A stretch of DNA of 13,529 nucleotides from Chloroflexota bacterium (GCA_021823905.1 JAKALX010000055.1:1-13529), one strand, 5' to 3'; counted from the first letter of the stretch, positions 1 through 5,720 are shown. The notes: generated by a model not told the origin, from the letters alone. Numbers and translations are program-made.

Positions 1-1
1 G

Positions 2-403
2 CCCGAGGAGATCGACTTCAAGCTCGTCACGAACCGGGAGCCAACCGCCCAGGAGCTCGCGGACGCGAAGTTCGCCTGGCGCTGCGTGAAGCACGTGAAG
101 TCGAACGCAATCACCGTGGCGAAGGATGGACGGCTGCTGGGGATGGGCAGCGGCCAGCCGAACCGGGTGAAGTCGGTCGAGATCGCGATGGAGAAGGCCG
201 GGGGCGACGTCGGAGGCGCGGTGCTGGCAAGCGACGCGTTCTTCCCGTTCGCCTGGGGCGACTCGATCGAGAAAGCGTGCCAGGCGGGGATCAAGGTGAT
301 CGTCCATCCGGGCGGCTCGCTCCGCGACCAGGACGGCATCGACTGCTGCAACCAGTACGGGGTGACGATGCTGCTGACGGGCACGCGGCACTTCCGCCAT
401 TAG
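2..403 (+). CDS. purH: PurH C-terminus: AICAR transformylase domain (partial, 5' end outside window)
   Basis: This is the last 133 residues of the bifunctional enzyme that formylates AICAR with 10-formyl-THF and closes the ring to IMP, the final two steps of de novo purine synthesis in the cytoplasm. The frame is open from base 2, so the gene starts upstream of the window. Seen: KHVKSNAI, GSGQPNRVKSVEIA, LASDAFFPF, IVHPGGSLRDQDGI and the terminal TGTRHFRH, which is the usual extreme C-terminus of the family. The end is therefore intact (TAG at 401-403). The N-terminal IMP cyclohydrolase half is not in view. The short spaces to the next gene are filled by a repeat, so co-transcription with the NnrS-like gene is possible but unproven. 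Confidence 0.95.
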   Translation, partial: PEEIDFKLVTNREPTAQELADAKFAWRCVKHVKSNAITVAKDGRLLGMGSGQPNRVKSVEIAMEKAGGDVGGAVLASDAFFPFAWGDSIEKACQAGIKVIVHPGGSLRDQDGIDCCNQYGVTMLLTGTRHFRH

Positions 404-404
404 A

Positions 405-504
405 CCGAACCACGGAGACACGGAGACACGGAGAGCACGGAGAAGCACGGAGGAATCCCCACGATCTCGGTGTGCTCTGTGTCTCTGTGTCTCAATATGT
501 CCGT
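405..504. repeat. CACGGAGA / TCTCTGTG inverted repeat filling the intergenic gap
   Basis: The left arm is a tandem of five CACGGAGA-like 8-mers (411-418, 419-426, 427-434, 436-443 and the variant CACGGAGG at 446-453). After a short unrelated spacer, the right arm (about 470-493) carries the reverse-complement type, TCTGTG/TCTCTGTG units. The arms would pair into a long imperfect hairpin with several G-U pairs in RNA. From general knowledge, elements of this CCACGGAGACACGGAG type are dispersed between genes in many bacteria. If translated they give spurious peptides such as TTETRRHGEHGE, which is exactly what the frame ahead of the next gene reads here. The element fills almost the whole gap between the purH stop (403) and the ATG at 505. 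Confidence 0.75.
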
Positions 505-1902
505 ATGGCAGACGGGGCGCGGTTTGAAGGCGACATCCAGCTCGAGCCACCGACGGTGAAGAGCCCGGAGACGGTGCCCGCGGCCGAGGACCACGCATAC
601 CTGGCGTTCATCGTCTCGGCGCTGATAATCGCCATCGCCGGCGGGTTCCTGCTTGCCATCCTGCTGCCGCTGGCGGAGACGGGATTGTTCGGGTGGTCGG
701 AGCGCGTGCCGCAGCTCATCCAGGCACACGGCTGGGCGCAGCTCCAGGGGTGGGCAGGCCTGTTCGTCGCGGGGATGTCCACGCGGCTGATCCCCCGGTT
801 CGCCGGCCGGCCCGGTGTCCGGCGGAACGTGATCCTGCCGATCCTGGCCGCGCTGGCGCCGTCGGTGGTGATTCGGACGGTCGTCGAGCCGTTCGTCGGG
901 GGCAGGCTCGGTGACGTGCTGACGGTCGTTGCGGGCATCCTGGGCGGGCTTGGGATGCTCGGCGTCTGGGCGCTGCTTTCGGTGACGCTGGCGAAGGGCC
1001 GGAAGCGGCGCGAACCGTGGCGTTACTTCGCCTGGGCAGGCGCGAGCTGGTGGGCTGTCTGGGCAGCGTTCACGGTTGGCGCGGCGCTGAAGTCGATTGG
1101 GAACGACCGCTACGTGCCGGCCAGCCTCGACGACGCGCTGACCTGGATCGTCATCTTCGGCTGCGTCGGTAACTTCGTCTTCGGCGTGCAGAGCCGGTCG
1201 GTGCCGGTGTTCTTTGGGCGCAAGACGCCGACGGTGAAGCGCGTCCTGATTCCGGGGCTGATGCTGAACGCGGGGCCGCTCCTCGTTGCCCTGTCGCTCC
1301 TGCCGTTGAGCGGCGCCTTGAGCTTCCGGCTGGAAGGCGGCGGACTGGCGATCGCGGGGCTCGCGGCGGCATGGCTGGCTCCCATTGCGGGGTCGGTCCA
1401 CGGGACGGCGCACCGGCTGCGGCCGCGCTCTCGGGCGGCCTCGCGGTATGTCCTCGGCGCGAACATCGCAACAATCGCCGGGGGACTGTGCCTCGCCTGG
1501 GCGGGGTTGCACACGCTGGCGAGCGGCGGCTACGAGGCCTACGCGTTCCGGGACGCGGCTCGTCATGCCTTCGGGATTGGGATGATCACGATGCTCGCGT
1601 TCGGGATGGCTCAGCTGATCGCGCCGGTGTTCGCACTTTCGCGCGCGGAGGCGCGGCCGCCGGGCCTGGCTGAGCGGCTGCCCTTCTGGCTGCTCGTCGC
1701 GGCGGTAATCCTGCGGATGCTGACCGGCCTGCTCGCGGACCACGCCGCCCTCGACGTGCGGATGAGGACGGCGGCCGTCGCGGGCGCGCTGGCGTGGCTG
1801 GCGCTCGTGCTTTTTGCCACCACCGTCATGCGGGCGATTCGTAACGAGCCACGCATGAAGGAACTGTTGGCCGGGATGGTTCATGGCGGAGGGGAACAGT
1901 AG
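505..1902 (+). CDS. NnrS-like multi-pass membrane protein
   Basis: A 465-residue, very hydrophobic protein with about 12 predicted membrane segments after a charged N-terminus (residues 1-30). Resemblance to NnrS (haem/copper membrane proteins linked to nitric-oxide stress and denitrification) rests on two patches. One is the His-bearing helix at residues 74-98 (AHGWAQLQGWAGLFVAGM then LIPRF), like the NnrS HGHxQ...G..MG...LPRF pattern. The other is ARHAFGIGMITMLAFGMAQL near the C-terminus, like the NnrS HALTVG...GM segment. The function is inferred from the family and the substrate is unknown. The frame stays open back to 277, but everything before 505 is repeat and antisense-like peptide, so ATG 505 is chosen. 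No Shine-Dalgarno precedes it; a CAATAT sits six bases upstream, compatible with leaderless expression. An in-frame GTG at 556 is the alternative. Confidence 0.65.
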   Translation: MADGARFEGDIQLEPPTVKSPETVPAAEDHAYLAFIVSALIIAIAGGFLLAILLPLAETGLFGWSERVPQLIQAHGWAQLQGWAGLFVAGMSTRLIPRFAGRPGVRRNVILPILAALAPSVVIRTVVEPFVGGRLGDVLTVVAGILGGLGMLGVWALLSVTLAKGRKRREPWRYFAWAGASWWAVWAAFTVGAALKSIGNDRYVPASLDDALTWIVIFGCVGNFVFGVQSRSVPVFFGRKTPTVKRVLIPGLMLNAGPLLVALSLLPLSGALSFRLEGGGLAIAGLAAAWLAPIAGSVHGTAHRLRPRSRAASRYVLGANIATIAGGLCLAWAGLHTLASGGYEAYAFRDAARHAFGIGMITMLAFGMAQLIAPVFALSRAEARPPGLAERLPFWLLVAAVILRMLTGLLADHAALDVRMRTAAVAGALAWLALVLFATTVMRAIRNEPRMKELLAGMVHGGGEQ

Positions 1903-1927
1903 GGCCAGGTCCTTTACCTGAGCGCCC
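1902..1927 (+). terminator. Hairpin after the NnrS-like gene, possible terminator without T-tract
   Basis: CAGGT (1906-1910) pairs with ACCTG (1916-1920) around a CCTTT loop, and GGGC (1902-1905) can continue the stem with GCCC (1924-1927) past a three-base bulge. It begins on the stop codon of the upstream gene. No run of T follows, so it is only a weak candidate for termination. Confidence 0.3.
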
Positions 1928-2001
1928 GCCCGTCGCAGTTTGGAAATGGTCTCAGCGGCCGCGATGGCTACCATCGGGAGTGCCTAGCAGGAGGGCATCC
2001 C

Positions 2002-2859
2002 GTGCTTGATCCCAGGACCGCGCGCCGAATTGCGCTGGCGACGATCACCGTCGTGGCGATCGGTTGCCTGGCGCTCGCCGGCTCGGCCCCCGGCGCGCAG
2101 GCTGACGGCAGCCCGGCGCCAGCGCTGTTCCGGTCGTTTCTCCCGGGGATTTCGGCAGACTCGGCCGTGCCTGGCGGCCAGGGGCCGGGCCTCTCGCCGC
2201 TCGTCACCACCCAGAACGTCTCGACCTGGGCGCCGGGCGGGCTCTGGGTCTACGGCGAAGTCCACAACGGGCTTCCGACGACGATCGCGGGCGTGACGGT
2301 AACCGCGACGGCGAGCGACAACGCCGGGAACGTCGTCGCTACGCATACCTCGCCGGCGAGCGTTGACCAGATCGGCGCGGGGAGCAACGGACCGTTCCGG
2401 ATCCTGCTGGCGGGCGCCACCGATCCGGGTCTACAGGTCTCGACGGCTGTGGCGGGCTACGCGATCACGGCGGGGCCGGCGCTGACAGACCAGGTGACAG
2501 TCACCGCATCCGGGCCGCGGCCGTGGGAGATCCACACGCCGGATACGGCGCACCATAGGGACATCATCACCGTCTCGACGACGGTGCAGGCGATCGACGG
2601 GACGATCACGAACAATTCGACGCAGCCAATCGCGAACCCGCAGGTGTTCGTTGCGGTGTACGACGGGACCGGCCGGGTCGCCATGGTGTCGCCGGCGGCG
2701 CCCGTAAGCGTCGCATTCCAGGGAACCGGTCCAGCCGTTCTGAATCCCGGGCAAACCGGTTCGTTCACGGTGCTCGTGCCGATCCCGGACTTCTACCAGA
2801 TCCAGCCGGGGCCGGCGAAGCTGGTCGGGTTCCTCGGGCCGGTTGGGAGCGCGCCGTAG
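2002..2859 (+). CDS. Secreted protein with two FxLYD-like domains
   Basis: A 285-residue exported protein. Residues 1-35 form a signal peptide (Arg-rich start, hydrophobic core, Ala-rich end). A short FRSFLPGISAD segment follows, reminiscent of the FLP-type motif seen near the ends of many Chloroflexota surface proteins (inference). Two repeats resemble the FxLYD beta-sandwich. The first has VYGEVHNGLPTTIAGVTVTA followed by NAGNVVATHT. The second has IDGTITNNSTQPIANPQVFV, then YDGTGRV and NPGQTGSFTV. The family is thought to be structural or binding rather than catalytic; the ligand is unknown. The start is GTG 2002, set by AGGAGG at 1989-1994 with seven bases between. Its end lies nine bases from the stop of the convergent oxidoreductase gene. 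Confidence 0.75.
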   Translation: MLDPRTARRIALATITVVAIGCLALAGSAPGAQADGSPAPALFRSFLPGISADSAVPGGQGPGLSPLVTTQNVSTWAPGGLWVYGEVHNGLPTTIAGVTVTATASDNAGNVVATHTSPASVDQIGAGSNGPFRILLAGATDPGLQVSTAVAGYAITAGPALTDQVTVTASGPRPWEIHTPDTAHHRDIITVSTTVQAIDGTITNNSTQPIANPQVFVAVYDGTGRVAMVSPAAPVSVAFQGTGPAVLNPGQTGSFTVLVPIPDFYQIQPGPAKLVGFLGPVGSAP

Positions 2860-2868
2860 CCCGCTTCT

Positions 2869-3729
2869 TCAAACGAGGATTTCGCGGTAGCGGCGGATGG
2901 CGTCCAGGTGGCCCTGGGGTGAGGCTAGGCCACTGCCCATGATGTTGACCGCGACGTGCGTCGCGCCGGCGGCGCGCCAGGCTTCAACCTGCCGGCCGCC
3001 ACGATCGAGATCGCTGCCGGCGTAGTTGGTCACGCCTTCGATTCCAAACGTGGCCGGGTCGCGGCCGTTCGCCCGGAGCGAGGCATGGAGCAGCTCCAGC
3101 GATCGATCGAGTTCGTCACCGGGAACCTGGTTGAGAATCCAGCCGTCACCGATGCGCGCGGCGCGGCGGATCAGCGCTTCGTCGCGGCCACCAAACCAGA
3201 CGGGGATGGAGCGCGAGGGGCGCGGGTTGATGCCGGCGCCATCGACCTTGTCCCAGCGGCCGTCGAAGGTGACGAGCTCCTCGGCCCAGAGCTTGCGCAT
3301 GAGGGCGACCTGCTCTTCCTGGCGGCGGCCACGGGTGTGGAAATCCTGGCCGAGCGCCTCGTACTCGACGACGTTCCAGCCGGTACCGACGCCGAGCCGC
3401 AGCCGCCCGCCGGAGAGGATGTCGACCTCAGCAGCCTGCTTGGCGACGAGCGCCGTCTGGCGCTGGGGGAGGATGACGACGCCAGTGGCAAGCTCGATGC
3501 GGCTGGTAACGCCAGCGAGGAACCCGTAGAGAACGAACGGCTCGTGAAAGGGCGTCTGGTGCGTGTACGGGCCACGAGGCCGGTCGGTTCGGCTCGGGTC
3601 GGCGCCGAGGACGTGGTCGAAGACGAGCAGGTGGTCATAGCCGAGGCTTTCGACGGCCTGGGCGAAATCGCGGATGACGGCGGGGTCGTTGCCGATTTCA
3701 GTTTGAGGAAAGATGACGCCGTAGCGCAT
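2869..3729 (-). CDS. LLM-class (luciferase-like) oxidoreductase, probably F420-dependent
   Basis: A 286-residue TIM-barrel flavin/F420 oxidoreductase of the bacterial luciferase superfamily. Seen: N-terminal MRYGVIFPQTEIG strand, LGYDHLLVFDHVLG, the barrel core LATGVVILPQRQTALVAKQAAEVD, SGGRLRLGVGTGWNVVEYEALG followed by the short RGRRQEEQ segment, and PVWFGGRDEALIRRAARIGDGW. This order matches the TIGR03619-type F420 subgroup, including the full usual length. The substrate cannot be told from sequence. Cofactor F420 is inferred from the subgroup, not from a decisive residue. The ATG is supported by GGGAG five bases upstream (minus strand). It lies 95 bases downstream of a 36-codon membrane-protein gene on the same strand and may share its transcript. 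Confidence 0.88.
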   Translation of the reverse strand: MRYGVIFPQTEIGNDPAVIRDFAQAVESLGYDHLLVFDHVLGADPSRTDRPRGPYTHQTPFHEPFVLYGFLAGVTSRIELATGVVILPQRQTALVAKQAAEVDILSGGRLRLGVGTGWNVVEYEALGQDFHTRGRRQEEQVALMRKLWAEELVTFDGRWDKVDGAGINPRPSRSIPVWFGGRDEALIRRAARIGDGWILNQVPGDELDRSLELLHASLRANGRDPATFGIEGVTNYAGSDLDRGGRQVEAWRAAGATHVAVNIMGSGLASPQGHLDAIRRYREILV

Positions 3730-3824
3730 GAGTGCTCCCGAAGAATGGTGATAGGAGCTTAGCGCAGGTTGAAGCGCCCGCGAGCGAATGGCTGTGAGAA
3801 CGGCCCACGCCGGGCGACTCGGCC

Positions 3825-3935
3825 CTATCGGGATTTGTCCCGGTCGGGATCGCCGCTATCGCGAGCGACGCGCCAGGTGAGGAACGCGACCATACCAATG
3901 GCCAAACCGACCGCGACTACGAAACCCCAGTCCAC
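3825..3935 (-). CDS. 36-aa single-pass membrane microprotein
   Basis: A short reading frame that is easy to miss. It begins at GTG 3935 (directly preceded in frame by TGA), has GGGAGA seven bases upstream, and ends with TAG at 3827-3825. The product starts MDWGFVVAVGLAIGMVAFLT, one clean hydrophobic span (about residues 4-20) with a GxxxG-like LAIGM patch. It continues WRVARDSGDPDRDKSR, a polar, charged tail with positive residues just after the membrane. That is the topology of a real small membrane protein rather than a chance frame. Function unknown; I recognise no family. Its Shine-Dalgarno is buried in a hairpin (see 3943-3976), so translation may be controlled. The next gene on the strand is the LLM oxidoreductase, 95 bases on. 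Confidence 0.6.
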   Translation of the reverse strand: MDWGFVVAVGLAIGMVAFLTWRVARDSGDPDRDKSR

Positions 3936-4223
3936 TCAGCGTCTCCCGTCTTCGGGAGCCGATGCCGACCGGCTCCAATCTGCTGAGGGCAGCGTCCCCC
4001 GCGCGGGCCCATGTGGCGATGCCCACACGATCCTTTGTGGGGGCCCGGTTCGGCGCATATGGCTACTGCTTAACCGCAATAGTCCAGCAGGTTAGGCGCA
4101 CCCGGCGATCGGTACGTTCGTACAGCAGCCATGAGATCTTGCCGCAATCGCCGAGGCGCTGCCGCTTCGAGGGCTTCGCCGGGAGCGTGAGCCCGTCGGT
4201 TCGCGATCGGGGGGATGGTTGGG
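3936..4223 (-). ncRNA. Structured non-coding stretch, candidate leader RNA or small RNA (family not recognised)
   Basis: This 288-base gap has no convincing gene but is dense in perfect stems. They are GGGCT/AGCCC (4171-4175 with 4190-4194, inner CGC/GCG), CGGCGAT/ATCGCCG (4103-4109 with 4147-4153) enclosing GTAC/GTAC (4112-4115 with 4120-4123), CTACTGC/GCAATAG (4063-4069 with 4076-4082), CCCACA/TGTGGG (4022-4027 with 4036-4041), and the two switch stems near 3943-3976. The 4063-4082 stem has a C-A mismatch on the plus strand but a G-U wobble on the minus strand, which favours minus-strand RNA. I looked for tmRNA, SRP RNA, RNase P and known riboswitch signatures and found none. GC-rich DNA forms stems easily, hence the low confidence. 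Confidence 0.3.
3943..3976 (-). promoter_or_regulatory. Competing hairpins over the Shine-Dalgarno (sequestor / anti-sequestor)
   Basis: Read on the minus strand, CTCCCG (3958-3953) pairs perfectly with CGGGAG (3948-3943) around an AAGA loop. The second arm contains the GGGAG Shine-Dalgarno of the 36-aa gene. Just upstream, GGAGCCG (3976-3970) pairs perfectly with CGGCTCC (3961-3955). The two stems share bases 3955-3958, so only one can form at a time: the upstream stem frees the ribosome site and the downstream stem hides it. The base pairing is seen; the regulatory role is inference. Confidence 0.45.
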
Positions 4224-4586
4224 TCAGAACGTCTCGGCGAGGGAGGTAAGAAGTCCGCCGATGGCGGCAACGAGCGGTGCAGCCGCGACGACCATGGGGA
4301 TGTAGGCCCGCGCTCCGGCGCGGCGATATCCCGCTTCGGCGGATTCGCTGGGGAGAGCCGCGAGCACCACCACGTGCTCGCCTTTTTCGGTCAGATCCAT
4401 CACTTCGGCGGGCGTGGAGGCCGCGTCGGTGGTAACCACGACGGCCCCGCCGGCGTCGTCGTCTGGATTGCCAATTCGGACAACGGCCGATTCCCCAAGG
4501 CCCTGGGCGAGGGTGCGCGCAAGCACGGATTCGAGCGTCGAATCGGTGCCCTTCACGTAGATCCTGGCCGACGGCAACGCTGTCAT
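4224..4586 (-). CDS. Receiver-like protein without the phosphorylation pocket (hypothetical)
   Basis: A 120-residue protein with an alternating strand/helix layout like a CheY receiver. ARIYV (7-11) would be strand 1, GAVVVTTD (47-54) strand 3, HVVVLAAL (71-78) strand 4, and RAGARAYIP (89-97), echoing the GAxxYLxK turn, strand 5. The C-terminal helix is APLVAAIGGLL. Where active receivers have paired acidic residues after strand 1, this one has V-K, and the conserved Lys of strand 5 is Pro97. It is unlikely to be phosphorylated normally even though Asp54 sits near the usual position. It has no output domain. Assignment is by fold pattern only and an unrelated Rossmann-like protein is possible. 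The ATG has no Shine-Dalgarno; GACTAT ends six bases upstream. A GTG at 4619 is a less likely start. Confidence 0.5.
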   Translation of the reverse strand: MTALPSARIYVKGTDSTLESVLARTLAQGLGESAVVRIGNPDDDAGGAVVVTTDAASTPAEVMDLTEKGEHVVVLAALPSESAEAGYRRAGARAYIPMVVAAAPLVAAIGGLLTSLAETF

Positions 4587-4592
4587 TGGACG

Positions 4593-4598
4593 ATAGTC
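4593..4598 (-). promoter_or_regulatory. Candidate -10 box for leaderless transcription of the receiver-like gene
   Basis: GACTAT (minus strand, 4598-4593) is followed by exactly six bases and then the ATG at 4586, so a transcript would begin at or next to the start codon. No Shine-Dalgarno is present. The same NANNAT-N6-ATG spacing occurs ahead of the genes at 505 and 8628. No -35 is evident. Confidence 0.3.
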
Positions 4599-4746
4599 GT
4601 CGATGCAACGGTCGGTCACAGCGGCCAATAGGGGAAATCGTTGGGGTCGATGGGTCGTGTTCCGGGTCCCGGCGGCGAGGGTTAACCGGGCCTTGCCGGG
4701 CGAATCGCGCGGCAGGGGCGAAACCGGCCGGACATGATGCAGATGG

Positions 4747-4833
4747 CGGAGAGGGTGGGATTCGAACCCACGAGGGACTTGCGCCCCTACACGCTTTCCA
4801 GGCGTGCCTGATCGGCCACTCCAGCACCTCTCC
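4747..4833 (-). tRNA. tRNA-Ser (anticodon GGA)
   Basis: An 87-base class II tRNA. The acceptor stem is GGAGAGG (4833-4827) with CCTCTCC (4754-4748) and discriminator G at 4747. The anticodon stem CACGC/GCGTG encloses the loop CTGGAAA, giving anticodon GGA, which reads UCC and UCU serine codons. A long variable arm (GTAGGGGCGCAAGTCCCTC) is typical of serine tRNA, and the T arm has GGTTCGAATCC. The 3' CCA is not encoded (GCC follows), so it must be added by the CCA-adding enzyme. It lies between two minus-strand protein genes and is the strongest RNA call in the window. Confidence 0.97.
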
Positions 4834-4894
4834 GCGGGCATTTCCCTGGGGCCGATTCGCCGATCCTACCAAGCTGCGGAGTTTCGAGCGCGGC

Positions 4895-5143
4895 TCAGCG
4901 CTTGCGGCGGTGCTTCGTCTTCTGGTCGTAGCGGCGCCAGCCCTCTTCGTAGGCGTCGTGCGCGCCCTTGCGGCCTTCGTCGAGCATGTCGTGGGCCGTA
5001 TCGCGGATGCCAAAGGCGATAGCGCGGGCCCAGCCGAAGAGGCCGTGCTCTTCGCGCGGTTCCGCGGCGGGCCGCGCCGGGGCGTGTGGCGGCCGCACGG
5101 CCGGCAGCGGCTCGGCCCGATCTGGAGGCTCTGGCGAAGTCAC
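4895..5143 (-). CDS. Small hypothetical protein, basic C-terminus
   Basis: An 82-residue protein of unknown function. The N-terminal third is Pro/Ala/Arg-rich and probably disordered. Residues about 35-72 (GLFGWARAIAFGIRDTAHDM onward through EGRKGAHDAYEEGWRRYDQK) look like an amphipathic helix, and the tail KTKHRRKR is strongly basic. There is no signal peptide or clear membrane span. The GTG start overlaps the stop of the upstream membrane-protein gene by four bases (GTGA), so the two are translationally coupled and probably act together. The basic tail and amphipathic helix would suit a protein lying on the membrane surface, but that is inference. Confidence 0.6.
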   Translation of the reverse strand: MTSPEPPDRAEPLPAVRPPHAPARPAAEPREEHGLFGWARAIAFGIRDTAHDMLDEGRKGAHDAYEEGWRRYDQKTKHRRKR

Positions 5144-5601
5144 TTCTTGCCCTTCTTGCGGCGGCGGATGCGATCAGGGAGGTTGGTGACGGCGGAGATG
5201 CCGGAGCGCACGCCCTTGACGACGGCATAGGTGCGGATGAGCGGCGCGGCAACGGTCTCGCCGGCGAACTCGGTCGTGCCGCGCAGGTTGTCGAGCGAGT
5301 CTTTCAGCGAATCGAGGGCGGGGACGGCGTTCTCGCGGAGGATCCTGCGGACGAGCAGGGCAAGGAAGATGAGCACGGCAAGGAGAACGATGAGGAGCAG
5401 GCCGCCGGCGAGCCAGAACACCGCGGTGAAGACGATGAGGACGTCGCGCCAGGCAGCCCAGGTGCTGGGCGGGGACCAGGAATTGGGAACGGCGCCGTCG
5501 GGGACGAAATGGCCGCCGAAGTAGGAGCCGACGGCCGCGACTATCATCCACACCAGGAACAGGCCAATGATGGCGAGAATCAGCGTACGGACGCCGCCCA
5601 T
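5140..5601 (-). CDS. Two-span membrane protein with cytoplasmic helical tail (hypothetical)
   Basis: A 153-residue protein. TM1 is about residues 5-25 (LILAIIGLFLVWMIVAAVGS). A roughly 25-residue outside loop rich in Pro/Trp follows, then TM2 at about 50-80 (VLIVFTAVFWLAGGLLLIVL and on). After that comes a mostly helical cytoplasmic part with DSLKDSLDNLRGTTEFAG, ending in the very basic RIRRRKKGKK. The layout recalls DUF948-like proteins, without recognisable family residues. ATG 5601 is chosen because GGAGG lies nine bases upstream on the minus strand; the longer frame to 5655 has no such support. It is first gene of a pair, sharing GTGA with the 82-aa gene. The function is unknown; a structural envelope role is only a guess. 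Confidence 0.65.
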   Translation of the reverse strand: MGGVRTLILAIIGLFLVWMIVAAVGSYFGGHFVPDGAVPNSWSPPSTWAAWRDVLIVFTAVFWLAGGLLLIVLLAVLIFLALLVRRILRENAVPALDSLKDSLDNLRGTTEFAGETVAAPLIRTYAVVKGVRSGISAVTNLPDRIRRRKKGKK

Positions 5602-5660
5602 GCGTTCATTCCTCCGGCTGCAGCGATGATACGTTCGTGTGCGGAGGTGAAGCAAAGGAA

Positions 5661-5720
5661 AGTATCCACTGAGCGCGTATCCCTATCAGGGTTCCTCCTG
5701 ATGCCGCCTTCGCGGATACT
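5661..5720. promoter_or_regulatory. Nested inverted repeats between divergent genes (possible operator)
   Basis: AGTATCC (5661-5667) is perfectly complementary to GGATACT (5714-5720). Inside it, ATCAGG (5685-5690) pairs perfectly with CCTGAT (5697-5702) around a GTTCCT loop. A further GTATCC (5677-5682) repeats the outer half-site fifteen bases on. The block sits in the 181-base gap between the start codons of the membrane-protein pair (-) and the response regulator (+). It could be protein-binding DNA or a folded leader. Nothing else is seen in this gap apart from the two Shine-Dalgarno sequences. Confidence 0.3.

Noticed and set aside
277..504. Longer N-terminus for the NnrS-like protein from an upstream in-frame start
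   Set aside because: The upstream part overlaps purH in another frame and then translates the CACGGAGA repeat, giving TTETRRHGEHGE-type peptide.
405..504. CRISPR array
   Set aside because: The units are 8 bases, adjacent and arranged as two opposed arms, with no spacers.
400..1974. Long minus-strand open frame opposite the NnrS-like gene
   Set aside because: It is the Arg/Pro/His-rich antisense shadow of a GC-rich gene and runs through the repeat; no domain or ribosome site.
2956..3762. 268-codon plus-strand frame opposite the LLM oxidoreductase
   Set aside because: The composition is that of an antisense frame and the minus-strand protein has clear family motifs.
3936..4223. tmRNA, SRP RNA, RNase P or 6S RNA
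   Set aside because: No tRNA-like ends or tag frame, no SRP GGAAGG-type core, no RNase P core motif, and no clear 6S closing stem with central bubble could be matched by eye.
4747..4833. tRNA gene as an integration site with flanking direct repeat
   Set aside because: No integrase gene or second copy of the tRNA 3' end was found in the window.
4063..5013. Long minus-strand frame across 4063-5013
   Set aside because: It reads through the tRNA-Ser gene and other genes in the wrong frame. The tail (4063-4200) alone is not convincing as coding.
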